A stretch of 64,000 bases of DNA from JBCCIM01 sp965263205 (GTDB lineage: Bacteria; Bacteroidota; Rhodothermia; Rhodothermales; JAHQVL01): the NCBI GenBank assembly GCA_965263205.1, contig CBDHHF010000014.1, positions 530,404-594,403 of the forward strand. The letters are read 5' to 3'. Shown here in pieces: positions 44,601 through 53,100 of this stretch. The stretch's first letter is position 1. Each line of letters begins with the position of its first letter. The position numbers and the translations under genes were made by a program. Under the pieces are notes generated by a model. The model searched no databases and had not been told where the DNA came from. It saw only the letters and a list, made by a program, of their open reading frames with translations.

Positions 44601-45094
44601 GATTGATCTGTGGTATACACGAGGCGGAGCGAAGCATCTACAAGGCTCGTGCTCACAAGGGCTGAATTGGAATTACCCAGCACTTCATAGGAGAGGTCGC
44701 TATTGCCAAGAAAATAGGTATCCAGATCGATTAGCGTATCATCGCTATCTTCGAGTACAACCTGGTCCGCAATGCCCAATGCAATTGGCTGCGTACTCTC
44801 AACAGTGAACATACCCTCAGTTGAAAACCCAGAGCCCATAAAACCATGGTCCACGGCCTGGACACTCCAGAAGTAGGTGCCTGCTTCCAGATTCCTCAGT
44901 ATCCAAGAAGTACCACTGCCCTGGTTACCTATCAAGGCATTTCTCCGCTGCCCATCTGAAGCAGCAACTGGCGAAGCTACATCTACGCCACCGGATGCAG
45001 TACCCACACGCAGGGCATAAGTGAGTCCGGCAGATGGCGTTTCACTATCACTCGACGCGGCCCAGGACAAGTTGATTACCCCGCCATCCATCAC
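41528..45094 (-). CDS. FG-GAP/cadherin-like giant protein, fragment 2
   Basis: The main body, about 1,180 residues. The frame is open back to about 45265, where another shift joins it to fragment 1 (GIEHGAAAWADYDGDGDLDV). It contains a fibronectin-like domain (INLSWAASSDSETPSAGLTY), four to five Ig/cadherin-like repeats with NDAPAF or NDPPAF starts (DDAFTVTVNAVNDPPAF, ITGINDAPSFIAG), further fibronectin III domains (VFVDWRLEGEGVVINWEPAT) and a beta-rich end. The real frame ends near 41660 with EAQAE. The following SCCRPIQTH stretch is out of phase. The protein is a paralogue in design of the one at 50132-54727. Confidence 0.82.
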   Translation of the reverse strand: MMDGGVINLSWAASSDSETPSAGLTYALRVGTASGGVDVASPVAASDGQRRNALIGNQGSGTSWILRNLEAGTYFWSVQAVDHGFMGSGFSTEGMFTVESTQPIALGIADQVVLEDSDDTLIDLDTYFLGNSDLSYEVLGNSNSALVSTSLVDASLRLVYTTDQSGIAELQIRATDTAGLSVDDAFTVTVNAVNDPPAFTASSDVVALFEDEGNQFFQGWASNIQAGPAESNQVVTFETTVDRPEIFITEPQVTSEGHLFFSVAPNQYGIVNGFVTARDNGGTANGGIDESPAQAFAIEITGINDAPSFIAGTLPEVLEDAGLAVLEDWATSISAGPEENDQTLVFEVAVDNEALFEIPPVLSPDGQLSFSVAPDVSGTAELSLVLKDDGGVENGGVDVSGTQRVTLDILPVNDAPAFVRGANQSIPRNAGPQEIVGWATDITPGALDEAGQTLSFELSTDNDALFSSLPTLELVDAAATLRYTPAAGDSGSATVSVFLKDDGGTANGGSDQSEVQVFSISVGLSNTAPNIETNTQPPAPAHNEPFTVMATVRDAEENLRSVQILWDADGSIQSPIDMTASGEDRFEGIIPGLPGGSLVAYSIVARDSAGLADSTQIPLQYTVRPSIPVFVDWRLEGEGVVINWEPATGAGYYSLYRDTVSPAQMVLNETVTETSYADLLLDDQRIYYYRLKAVNGGGESDFSEELAVSNCIPGVPVLAALDGPGKVVLSWDNPGLCQLGGFRLFRNGEAIGELVSEATRFTDENVVAGVTYSYEIVALSVVGLLGAPSTAITATPFAYPAQVQLDTGARDFGDHTLATSYRLVGLPGNSAVPLASTFAGEQVQDWNAFFDNGTASEDSDDYLVEYSSALPEIFSFGLGKGFWIIQNQPWRVQREVENPALSDTNTVAIALHPGWNIITNPFTDPVSWSSVQEANGITDLLWGFDGTYAQRTRLEPYEAYYFFNGRPPVKPHLAIPFPMATPPAKTGLASQRRSTAEITIRASVNDSMATAVRLGVAAAASLALDPLDVFMPPGAFAGVDFYLENDDLGTSYKRLATEYRSAGSDEHQFDLVLQTAPRQSIHIEALGVDKMGDLAVYLVDKSLAKFYNLQETPAFSVASNSGQFKFHVLMGPPSFIDEAQAELVQTNTSCCRPIQTHSGAGQPSSMPYPHTQPANVCNWTSTICWGNG

Positions 45095-45254
45095 ATCAGC
45101 CTGAAGACCAGTGGGTGCGGTTGGTGCGTCGTTCGGGGATATAGCTGCATCATTGCGGTATACTTCGGCAAAAAAGCCGGCGTCACTTTTTCCAGTGACT
45201 GCAACGTCTAAATCACCGTCGCCATCATAGTCGGCCCAGGCCGCAGCGCCGTGT

Positions 45255-46322
45255 TCAATTCCCTGTTAACTGATCGAACAACGTGAACGTGCCATTCGAT
45301 TGCTGCTCGTAAACGTGCGCAATCCTGGTACCGTCGTTAATCCCCACAACCAACGCATCAAGGTCTCCGTCATTGTTAAAATCACCCCAGGACACGCTCC
45401 CCTGGAGGGTGCCCGTTAGGCCGGCATTGCTATCAGTAAAACTTCCGTTGGCATTTCTGTATATCGTGGACTGGGATGATTGTCCATTCCCGCCGGCAAC
45501 GAGGAGATCCAGGTCGCCATCATTGTCAACATCCCCCCAATCAGCATGGGCCCACTCAAAATCCGTAATCGACGAACTCACTTTTGTAAAAGAGACACCG
45601 TCGTCGTTCCGGTATAGATCGGTTTGGGGATTTACGCCATCGCTGGTGCCGTGCAACAGCAGATCCAGGTCGTTGTCACCATCATAATCTCCCCAGCTTG
45701 CAAAGCTGATGTCCAGGGGTGTCAAACCGGCATCAATCTCCGTGAAGGTATCCTGTTGATCATTTCGATAGAGTAAGGATACCCGACTGCCTTCCGCATT
45801 GCGTCCGGTAACCACAATGTCCAGGTCGCCATCGTTGTCGTAATCGCCAAAAGCGCCGGCGCCAAAACGGACGGGCATGAGGCCGGCATTCACCTCAACA
45901 AAATTCCCGTTACCCAGATTGCGATACAGACTGGTTACGGTAGTGAATTCTGTCCCCCGTCCAATAAGTAAAACATCCAGGAATCCGTCGTTATTGTAGT
46001 CGCCCCAACTGACAGAACCATCTGCTACATTTTCAAACGAGGTTGCCTGTGCAGTGAATACAGCATTGTCATTCCGATAGAGCCTTGTGCTAAATCCGTT
46101 AGCCGCGCAATCCGTGCCTTGCTCATCCAGCGTGGCACATCCCGCGATCAACAGATCAAGGTCGCCATCATTATCGTAATCGCCCCATGCTACGGCACTA
46201 TCTTCAACACCAGTCAGGTTGGCCCCAACAGGTACAAACTGCGCCTGCATTGGCGTAGCAAATGCTACAGCCAGTACTGTAGCAATTATGAAGGCCATCA
46301 GTCTTCCCCAAAAAACACGCAT
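45255..46322 (-). CDS. FG-GAP/cadherin-like giant protein, fragment 1: signal peptide and VCBS/FG-GAP repeats
   Basis: The N-terminal 355 residues. A signal peptide (MAFIIATVLAVAFATPMQAQ) is followed by six VCBS/FG-GAP repeats of about 50 residues, each with the calcium-binding WGDYDNDGDLDLL motif and a LYRN end. Such repeats form beta-propellers on the cell surface. The frame ends with FDQLTGN and a stop, while the next repeat (AAAWADYDGDGDLDVAVTGK) continues in another frame. One surplus G in the GGG at about 45262-45266 explains it. The repaired protein would be about 1,640 residues with a T9SS tail. Confidence 0.85.
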   Translation of the reverse strand: MRVFWGRLMAFIIATVLAVAFATPMQAQFVPVGANLTGVEDSAVAWGDYDNDGDLDLLIAGCATLDEQGTDCAANGFSTRLYRNDNAVFTAQATSFENVADGSVSWGDYNNDGFLDVLLIGRGTEFTTVTSLYRNLGNGNFVEVNAGLMPVRFGAGAFGDYDNDGDLDIVVTGRNAEGSRVSLLYRNDQQDTFTEIDAGLTPLDISFASWGDYDGDNDLDLLLHGTSDGVNPQTDLYRNDDGVSFTKVSSSITDFEWAHADWGDVDNDGDLDLLVAGGNGQSSQSTIYRNANGSFTDSNAGLTGTLQGSVSWGDFNNDGDLDALVVGINDGTRIAHVYEQQSNGTFTLFDQLTGN

Positions 46323-46494
46323 TTCCCACTACTGGATTTTTCTTTACTGGTTATGTTATTAACAGACGTTTTCCTGGCAGGAATTTGCTTGTTACCTCAT
46401 TACATAATTGTAAAACCTGCCACAGTATGACGTATTTTCTTCTACTTACACGTTTTTTCTATAAACACCACGACACGTGTATTTTCAGCCAACC

Positions 46495-47091
46495 ATGAAT
46501 AGACCGAGCGCACCACATAACATTACGCAACTCCTTGAGTCAATGCATGGCGGCAATTCCGCTGCTTTTGACAAGCTATTTCCATTAATTTATAAAGAGT
46601 TGCTGTCTCTTGCTCGAAGAAAACTCGCTAATTTCCCAACCTTTCAAACGTTCGATTCCGTAGCCCTGGTCAACGAGGTATACATCAACTTGATGGGAGC
46701 AGCCCCCCAGATTCTCTCAAAAAATCGCGCGCAGTTTTTTGCATTGGCCTCAAAAGCCATGCGCCGCATTTTAATCGACTATGCGCGAAAAAAACATCGC
46801 ATCAAGCGCGGCGGTAATGTCAAACCGCTCCCGTTAGACGAAGCAATGCTTGTCTTTAACAACAGAAATCCGGAAGAGCTTATAGATTTGGATGCGGCGC
46901 TCAGCCGGCTTGCTTCAATCAACGAAGAAGCCAGCAACGTTGTAGAGTGCCGATATTTTGGAGGCTTAACGCTGGAGGAAACGGCCGAAGCACTCGACAT
47001 TCCAGTCTCCCGCGTACGCCGGCGATGGGAATTTGCACGCGCCTGGCTCTTCAACACGTTGTATTCGTCTGAAGGGGAGACGACTTTATAA
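46495..47091 (+). CDS. TIGR02999-type ECF sigma factor (Sigma70_ECF)
   Basis: About 198 residues. The ATG at 46495 is preferred to the GTG at 46477. It matches the Planctomycetes/Acidobacteria/Rhodothermota group of ECF sigma factors: ITQLLESMHGGNSAAFDKLF, PLIYKELLSLARRKL, DSVALVNEVYINLMG, RAQFFALASKAMRRILIDYA, RKKHRIKRGGN, EASNVVECRYFGGLTLEETA, EALDIPVSRVRRRWEFARAW. There is no FecR partner. Members of this group are often controlled by a neighbouring Ser/Thr kinase rather than an anti-sigma factor. It is divergently arranged to the FG-GAP giant protein at 41373-46322 (172 nt apart) and convergent with the unit at 47208-49944. Confidence 0.9.
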   Translation: MNRPSAPHNITQLLESMHGGNSAAFDKLFPLIYKELLSLARRKLANFPTFQTFDSVALVNEVYINLMGAAPQILSKNRAQFFALASKAMRRILIDYARKKHRIKRGGNVKPLPLDEAMLVFNNRNPEELIDLDAALSRLASINEEASNVVECRYFGGLTLEETAEALDIPVSRVRRRWEFARAWLFNTLYSSEGETTL

Positions 47092-47110
47092 CACGACGCA
47101 TTTAGATTAT

Positions 47111-47204
47111 TTGATTTTGATGTGTTTTCGTGTTTTGGTACTTCCGGGATTCCGATTATTCAATGCCAGCAACGAAATACCGAAAACACGTCAATAAATC
47201 AAAT
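47111..47204. repeat. Long inverted repeat between convergent genes
   Basis: A left arm (about 47111-47143, with TGTGTTTTCGTGTTTTGGTA) and a right arm (about 47172-47204, with ACCGAAAACACGTCAATAAA) form an imperfect stem of about 20 bp. The loop holds GGGATTCCG. The TTTTCGTG and GGGATTCCG words match the hairpin at 914-1005. It probably ends both convergent transcripts. Confidence 0.55.
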
Positions 47205-47207
47205 CCA

Positions 47208-48965
47208 TTAATTAGGTCGCCCAATGGGGCCATCTGCCACGGGCGGGTCTTCTTTGGCAGGTCGAAATAGCAGGAACGATGCGCCTCCTACGAGTACCGC
47301 AGCTGTTGTTGTCATATACCAGGGTGGCCTGGTGCGCCTGCTGGCTTCAACACGCAATTGAACATTTATTTCTTCCGACAACCCTTCCGGGTACGTCTCC
47401 AGGATATGCCACTGAATGGTATGGTCGCGGCCGCCCTTGATTTTGGATCCCACGCTTCCTTCCAATACTTCCGGATATAGCAACTCAAACTGTCCTTGTT
47501 GCTGCTCGATGGCTAAATCCACCGTATAGCGCGTCTTATCGAGGTCTTGCAATCTGTAGCTTATGGTGATCAACGAATCATTTTCGCTCCGCACCGAATA
47601 AAATTCAACAAGCGAATCAGGGGCTACTTCGAGGCTAATTTGATTGCTTAACGGCAGCGGTTCTGCATGCATTGCAATCACGTATTGACGTTGCAGGAGG
47701 CCTTCCGGATAATCTTGCAAAACCTGCCAGATAATCTGCCGGCGCAAGCCGTCTGATACACCATTTCCAACATCCCCTGTTGCCGTTTCCGGTAGGATCG
47801 TGAAAGTTTGGCCATTATCATCAGACACCGCAAACGATACGTTGTAGGTGCGCTGAATTCCCCCTTGCAACGTATAGGACAGCGCAAGCAGTGAATCGCT
47901 GGGCTGGTGGAGCGACACGTTTTTGATCGGGCTATTGTCTGCAAGTCTGACTTCTGAACGCGCAGCCAGACTGGGCAAGACCGTAATCTCAACCGTAGCA
48001 GAAGGCCGGCTTTCCTGCGCCGGCACATAATCATCTACGGCACTGACACGGTACGCGTAAGCGTCAAACGGGACAACGGATTCATCCAGGTAGATCACCG
48101 TTGTGGGCTCCGCGAGCACCTCCCAGGTACCCTCTTCTTCCGGCGATTTCCGATATACCCTGTAATGGGCAAGATCGACGTCCGTATTTGGGGTCCAGCT
48201 AAGCAACACGTTGTTGTTGATCAATGCCGCCTCAAGCGATTCGGGGACAGCGGGCGGCTGGCTTCGCACTGAATCCTGGTATTGTTCGATATACTCTTGC
48301 ACAATCGCCGGGGTGCCGACAATGTCAGGTGTGCGGAATGGATCTATTGCCAGCATACGTCCCAACGCTTGGGTCATTTGGCTTTGCTGGCTGAGCTCGT
48401 AATAACACAGGGCAATTAGCTGGTACGCATTGGCGCGTTGAGCAACGGTGAGTCCATCAATTAAGACAAAAGCATTCAACGCGGTTACTGCCTGTTGATA
48501 CGCACCTTCTTCGTACAGCCGGCGAATTTCAGCAAGACGCGTCATAGAAACCGGCTCTACGCTGTAATACACGGTTTGCCGATTCTGTAGCCGCGGGATA
48601 AATATATCGCGTGCGCGGTAGTTGGATGGAGAGGACACGCGTAGCACCTGGCGCACCGTATCAACAACCAGGATGTACCGACCGCTGTTAGGCTCGCTGA
48701 GGTTACTGCGGATGATCCAGTTCGACTCAAATCGTAAATCTGGGATACTCGAATCGAACACGAGGTAGGCGCTGTTCGGAAATTCAGTTAACACCAGGGG
48801 CAGTTCATTGACGGCTTCCTGTTGCGCCACATCCAACTCCTGCAACTGTTGGGCCTGTAGTTCACGGGCTCCCGTGCTCCACAACAGACCAATCAACACA
48901 AGGATGCACAACCAAAATTGGCCGGCATTCCCCAATGCACACAAGTAGATGCAAGGCTTAGCCAT
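47208..48965 (-). CDS. Unknown protein: signal segment, TPR-like and fibronectin III domains, C-terminal membrane anchor
   Basis: 585 residues that I cannot name. A hydrophobic N-terminal segment (GQFWLCILVLIGLLWSTGAR) is followed by a region with PEGA-like features. A TPR-like helical part follows (EIRRLYEEGAYQQAVTALNA, AYQLIALCYYELSQQ, IDPFRTPDIVGTPAIVQEYI), then one fibronectin III domain (LLSWTPNTDVDLAHYRVYRK). Two similar beta-domains lie near residues 350-430 and 455-540, each with a DYPEG or TYPEG motif before the end. A C-terminal membrane helix (WYMTTTAAVLVGGASFLLFR) closes the protein. It probably faces the periplasm. It overlaps the upstream gene by 8 nt, so the two are translated together. 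Confidence 0.75.
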   Translation of the reverse strand: MAKPCIYLCALGNAGQFWLCILVLIGLLWSTGARELQAQQLQELDVAQQEAVNELPLVLTEFPNSAYLVFDSSIPDLRFESNWIIRSNLSEPNSGRYILVVDTVRQVLRVSSPSNYRARDIFIPRLQNRQTVYYSVEPVSMTRLAEIRRLYEEGAYQQAVTALNAFVLIDGLTVAQRANAYQLIALCYYELSQQSQMTQALGRMLAIDPFRTPDIVGTPAIVQEYIEQYQDSVRSQPPAVPESLEAALINNNVLLSWTPNTDVDLAHYRVYRKSPEEEGTWEVLAEPTTVIYLDESVVPFDAYAYRVSAVDDYVPAQESRPSATVEITVLPSLAARSEVRLADNSPIKNVSLHQPSDSLLALSYTLQGGIQRTYNVSFAVSDDNGQTFTILPETATGDVGNGVSDGLRRQIIWQVLQDYPEGLLQRQYVIAMHAEPLPLSNQISLEVAPDSLVEFYSVRSENDSLITISYRLQDLDKTRYTVDLAIEQQQGQFELLYPEVLEGSVGSKIKGGRDHTIQWHILETYPEGLSEEINVQLRVEASRRTRPPWYMTTTAAVLVGGASFLLFRPAKEDPPVADGPIGRPN

Positions 48966-49944
48966 TGGTGTTAATCCAGAAATCGTTCAACTGAAACACT
49001 TCATCGGCATTCACCTCTTTTTCCGGCTGCCAGGTGCGCACGTGGATCACCGGTTTATCTTCATCATCAAAATCGATCATTAAAAAGAGGTAGCCGGCAT
49101 CACTATACGAGGATGCTTCCCAGCGCTGGCGCAGTGTAACGCCATACACAGATTCGTGCACCGGATGCTGGACGACCAGGATGTCTTCAAACGTGATATT
49201 GATAAATTCGTTTGCCTGGAATACATGGCGAAGATTATCCAGGTATTCCGATTTCTTGCGGCGGATGTATTCGATTTGTGGAACCGAAACGGAAGACCCG
49301 CCGGCTGCTTTCTCTACTTGAACGATGCGACCAATGATAATCAGTGCGTCGTCGCTGTACACGTTTTCGATAAAAGGCAGGTCTCGTCTGTTGTACGCGG
49401 TGCGAAAACGCTCGAGGAAATCGAAGATTGTCTGCTTTCGTTGAAAGTCAGTCTCTGTTGCCACATTTTCAAAGAAGTGCTCGTATTGATGCCGTTCCAG
49501 TCCAAAGTACAGGTCATCAATCCTGCCTTCTGCATCAAGGATCACCACGCCATCGCGCTGGATACGCTCACCTGACGCATCAAACACATCCAGGGTCAGC
49601 GGAACGTTGCGCAGCTCGTAGCCGGCATCAAAGCGGATGAGTTGCAATTCCAGTGATGTGAAGGCGCAAAAAAACGTGCTGTGCGCCCAGAGCGCCTGGA
49701 TGTTCGCCTTACTCTTTTCAGACAGCTCGCCAGCAAATGCCAGCGGCTCGCCGGTATAATGCGCCTTATTGAACGCAGTAATTAATGCCGAGACATTCGC
49801 TTCAATCCGTTCTTCGAGTTCAGGAACGGTAACATTCGTCACATCAACCGTTGTGCGGTTTTGCGCATACAGCACCTGCTGCTCAGTCAGCATGATACCC
49901 ATCAAACCTATACACAAAAACAAAAAGGGCACTTTACTAAACAC
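48958..49944 (-). CDS. Unknown secreted protein with NTF2/SnoaL-like C-terminal domain
   Basis: About 328 residues. No ATG opens the frame. The GTG at 49942-49944 gives a clean signal peptide (FSKVPFLFLCIGLMGIML, cut after VLYAQ); a second GTG at 49974 would add ten residues with an acidic start. The N-terminal half (ELEERIEANVSALITAFNKA to LTLDVFDASGERIQRDGVVI) I do not recognise. The second half looks like an NTF2/SnoaL-type fold: IFDFLERFRTAYNRRDLPFI, ENVYSDDALIIIGRIV, TLRQRWEASSYSDAGYLFLM, IHVRTWQP. It overlaps the TPR/FN3 gene by 8 nt and forms a two-gene operon with it. Both products are probably periplasmic partners. Confidence 0.72.
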   Translation of the reverse strand: MFSKVPFLFLCIGLMGIMLTEQQVLYAQNRTTVDVTNVTVPELEERIEANVSALITAFNKAHYTGEPLAFAGELSEKSKANIQALWAHSTFFCAFTSLELQLIRFDAGYELRNVPLTLDVFDASGERIQRDGVVILDAEGRIDDLYFGLERHQYEHFFENVATETDFQRKQTIFDFLERFRTAYNRRDLPFIENVYSDDALIIIGRIVQVEKAAGGSSVSVPQIEYIRRKKSEYLDNLRHVFQANEFINITFEDILVVQHPVHESVYGVTLRQRWEASSYSDAGYLFLMIDFDDEDKPVIHVRTWQPEKEVNADEVFQLNDFWINTNG

Positions 49945-50131
49945 GGGATCCTCGTCAATCAGAAAATTGAGCACACGTCGTAATAACCTTTCCAGAAACT
50001 ACATGGGTGGGCGATGCCAGAACGTAGGACATGTTACTTAAGCAAAAGGATAAGGAGCGAGCAGGTTTCCTTCAACACATCGTCTTGAAGAATAGAACCC
50101 TGACTCCCAATAATATCAATATGCTAAAGAA

Positions 50132-53100
50132 ATGACTCGCATCTTATTTTTGCTCCTGCTCTTCTCATCGTTTTCCCTTTCTTCCAGTGCCCAACCCTTT
50201 GAGAACATGAACACCAGCATTCCTGGCGTTGGTGATTCCTCCCTGGATTGGGCCGACTATGACGGGGATGGCGACCTCGACCTGCTCATTGCAGGCAAAA
50301 CAACCACCGGTGTAATCACCCGGCTGTATCGCAACGACGGCGGTACGTTCAATGAAGTAGCCAATACCCCGTTTATTGGCATCTACCTCGGCGAAGTGGC
50401 CTGGGGCGATTTTGATAATGATAACGACCCCGACCTGATTATCACGGGGCTGATGGGTAACAACATCCCAACCACGCAGATGTACCGCAACGACAACGGG
50501 ACCTTTGTAGACATCAACGCCGGCATCACAGCCATGCAGGCCAGTATGGTTGACTGGGGCGACTTCGACGAAGACGGCGACCTGGACTTCTTCATCGCCG
50601 GCGCCAATGCAGCCGGCATCTCAGTGACCAAAGTGTATCGTAACAACGGCAACGGTAGTTTTACCGACATCGGCGCCAACCTGAAGGGCTTGCGTAGAGG
50701 TGACGGACAGTGGTTTGCTTATCAGGGAAATACGGCCCTGATGATTTCCGGGCGGGATACGCAAAACGAGCGCCACAACATCGTTTACGCGTATGAAAAT
50801 GGCACCTTCAACGAGGTAGACTACGACGTGCCAAATACAGACCTTGGCGCATTTACGGTTTCAGAAAACTTGTCGTCGCAAAAGGTTTTGGTGGCCGGCA
50901 CATCAGATAATGGCCTTATCCTTCGCGTATACAAAGACCCCAACGATCCCAATCCAGAGGTAATAGACAGTTGGGATGGTGTTGAATTTGCATCTGCAGA
51001 TTGGGCAACAAATGTAAGCAACTTCAAGCAGTTTGTGGTGATGGGACGCAACAGCAGCGCGCAAACCGTTACGCGAGTGTTTAAAGGCGCCGACCATTAT
51101 ACGTTCGAAGAAATTGACACCGATATCATTGGCCTCTACAAAGGTGCAGTGAAATGGGGTGACTTTGACGGTGATGGTGATGACGATCTAGCCATTGCCG
51201 GATACGACATCAACGACAATCCCTGGACGCAGCTATACAAAAACAGCGAAACATCGGACAATACCGTCCCCACCTCACCACTCAACGCCTGGGTCGAAAA
51301 ATCTGCCAATGCGCTGGCCTTGAAATGGTCTAATGGCATCGATAAAGAAACGGATTTCCTGGACCTGAATTACGAAGTGCGCGTGGGCACATCGCCAGGC
51401 GCGCAAGATGTCATTGCGCCACCCAATAATGATATCAACGAAGAAAATTGGATTCGTGAACTGGATATTTCCCATCTCAGTGACGGCACGTACTACTGGG
51501 CGGTACGCACAGTCGACGAATCCAACGCGCGTTCGCCATATACAACAGAACAAGTTTTTGAGATAGGCGACGATAATTTCACAGCCATTTCGGCGCCCTT
51601 TGAAGCCATCGCACAGAAAGGCACCTGGGCCGATGTTGACAACGACAGCGACCTGGATGTAATCCTCACAGGCCATCCGGCAGACGGGCAGGGTTTCGCC
51701 AGGGTTTACACAAACAATGGCAATTCGTTTTCGCCCGGACAAGCAAACCTGGTGGGCATTCATCGTGGAAGCAGCGAACTGAGCGACATCGACAACGATG
51801 GGGACCTGGATATGCTCATTCATGGAGAACTAAACCGTTCTGACGATGGCGTCACACAGATGTATCGCAATGACAACGGTACATTTGTGGCTTTCGATAC
51901 GGGTTTCGGGCAGTTGAAGCGATACGAAAATTCAGGCTCATTTGAATCCGTTCGATTTGCTGACATCGACAACGATGGGGATGAAGACCTTGTTTTTAGT
52001 GGCACTGTTGGCATCAAAGTAATTCAAAACCTGGGAGGATACTTCAGTGACGTGGTAGAAGACCGCGACGGAGATTACCTCGATGGTACACTGGTCGTTG
52101 GAGACTATGACAATGATCAAGATGTTGACCTCATCCTTAGCGGGTATGAAACACATGCTTACAAAAACCCGACAACCTGGCTTTATGAAAACACAGAAGG
52201 GACGTTTAAAATCGGCCCAGATCTGATCGGCCTTACAGGGACGCCGGCGTGGGGCGACTTTGACAACGACGGCGACCTCGACTTTGTCAATAGCGGGCTA
52301 AACACCTCAGCCTCTGCGCCAGGCCCTTACTACCAGGACTTGACAACCTTTTATCGGAATGACGGCGACGCGTTTTCGCTGCAGCAAACGTTATATACGA
52401 ACTACGCAGGCGCTTCTCGAAGTACCTGGGGCGATTATGACAATGACGGCGATCTCGACCTGCTGATTACGGGTGCCTCTGCCTCCCCGCTGTATGAAAA
52501 CAGGAATGGCACGTTTGTCAACATTGTAAACGCCTTTGACGGATTTGAAGTAAAGTTTGCAAACTGGGGTGATTACGACAACGACGGGGACCTGGATGTG
52601 CTCTTGACTGGACTAGACTATGCAGGCAATGAAATCACCAAGCTCTACAGAAACACAATCGGGCCCAAAAACGATGCCCCGTCCGCCCCGACACACTTGA
52701 CCGCTTCGGTAAATGACCACGACGTATCGTTTAGCTGGAACGCTGGAAGCGACGAAGAAACGGCAGCCCCTGGCTTAAGCTACAACCTTCGCGTGGGTAG
52801 CACACCGGGTAGTGGGGACATCATGTCTGCCCCAGCCGATGCGGCAGGCAATCTGCTCCAGCCTGCATTGGGCAATGCCTACCAGAGCAAGTCATGGCAA
52901 TTGAATGGGCTGGAAGATGGCACGTACTACTGGTCAGTACAGGCCGTAGACGGTGGGTTCAAAGCATCTAAATTCTCTATAGAGCAAGACTTTACCGTTG
53001 GAAATACGCCTCCGCCACCTCCAGGAGATGTGGCATTCACCAACTCCAGCATCGACCTTATTGATCTCCAGGAAGGGGCCGTAGCCTGGGGTGACTATGA

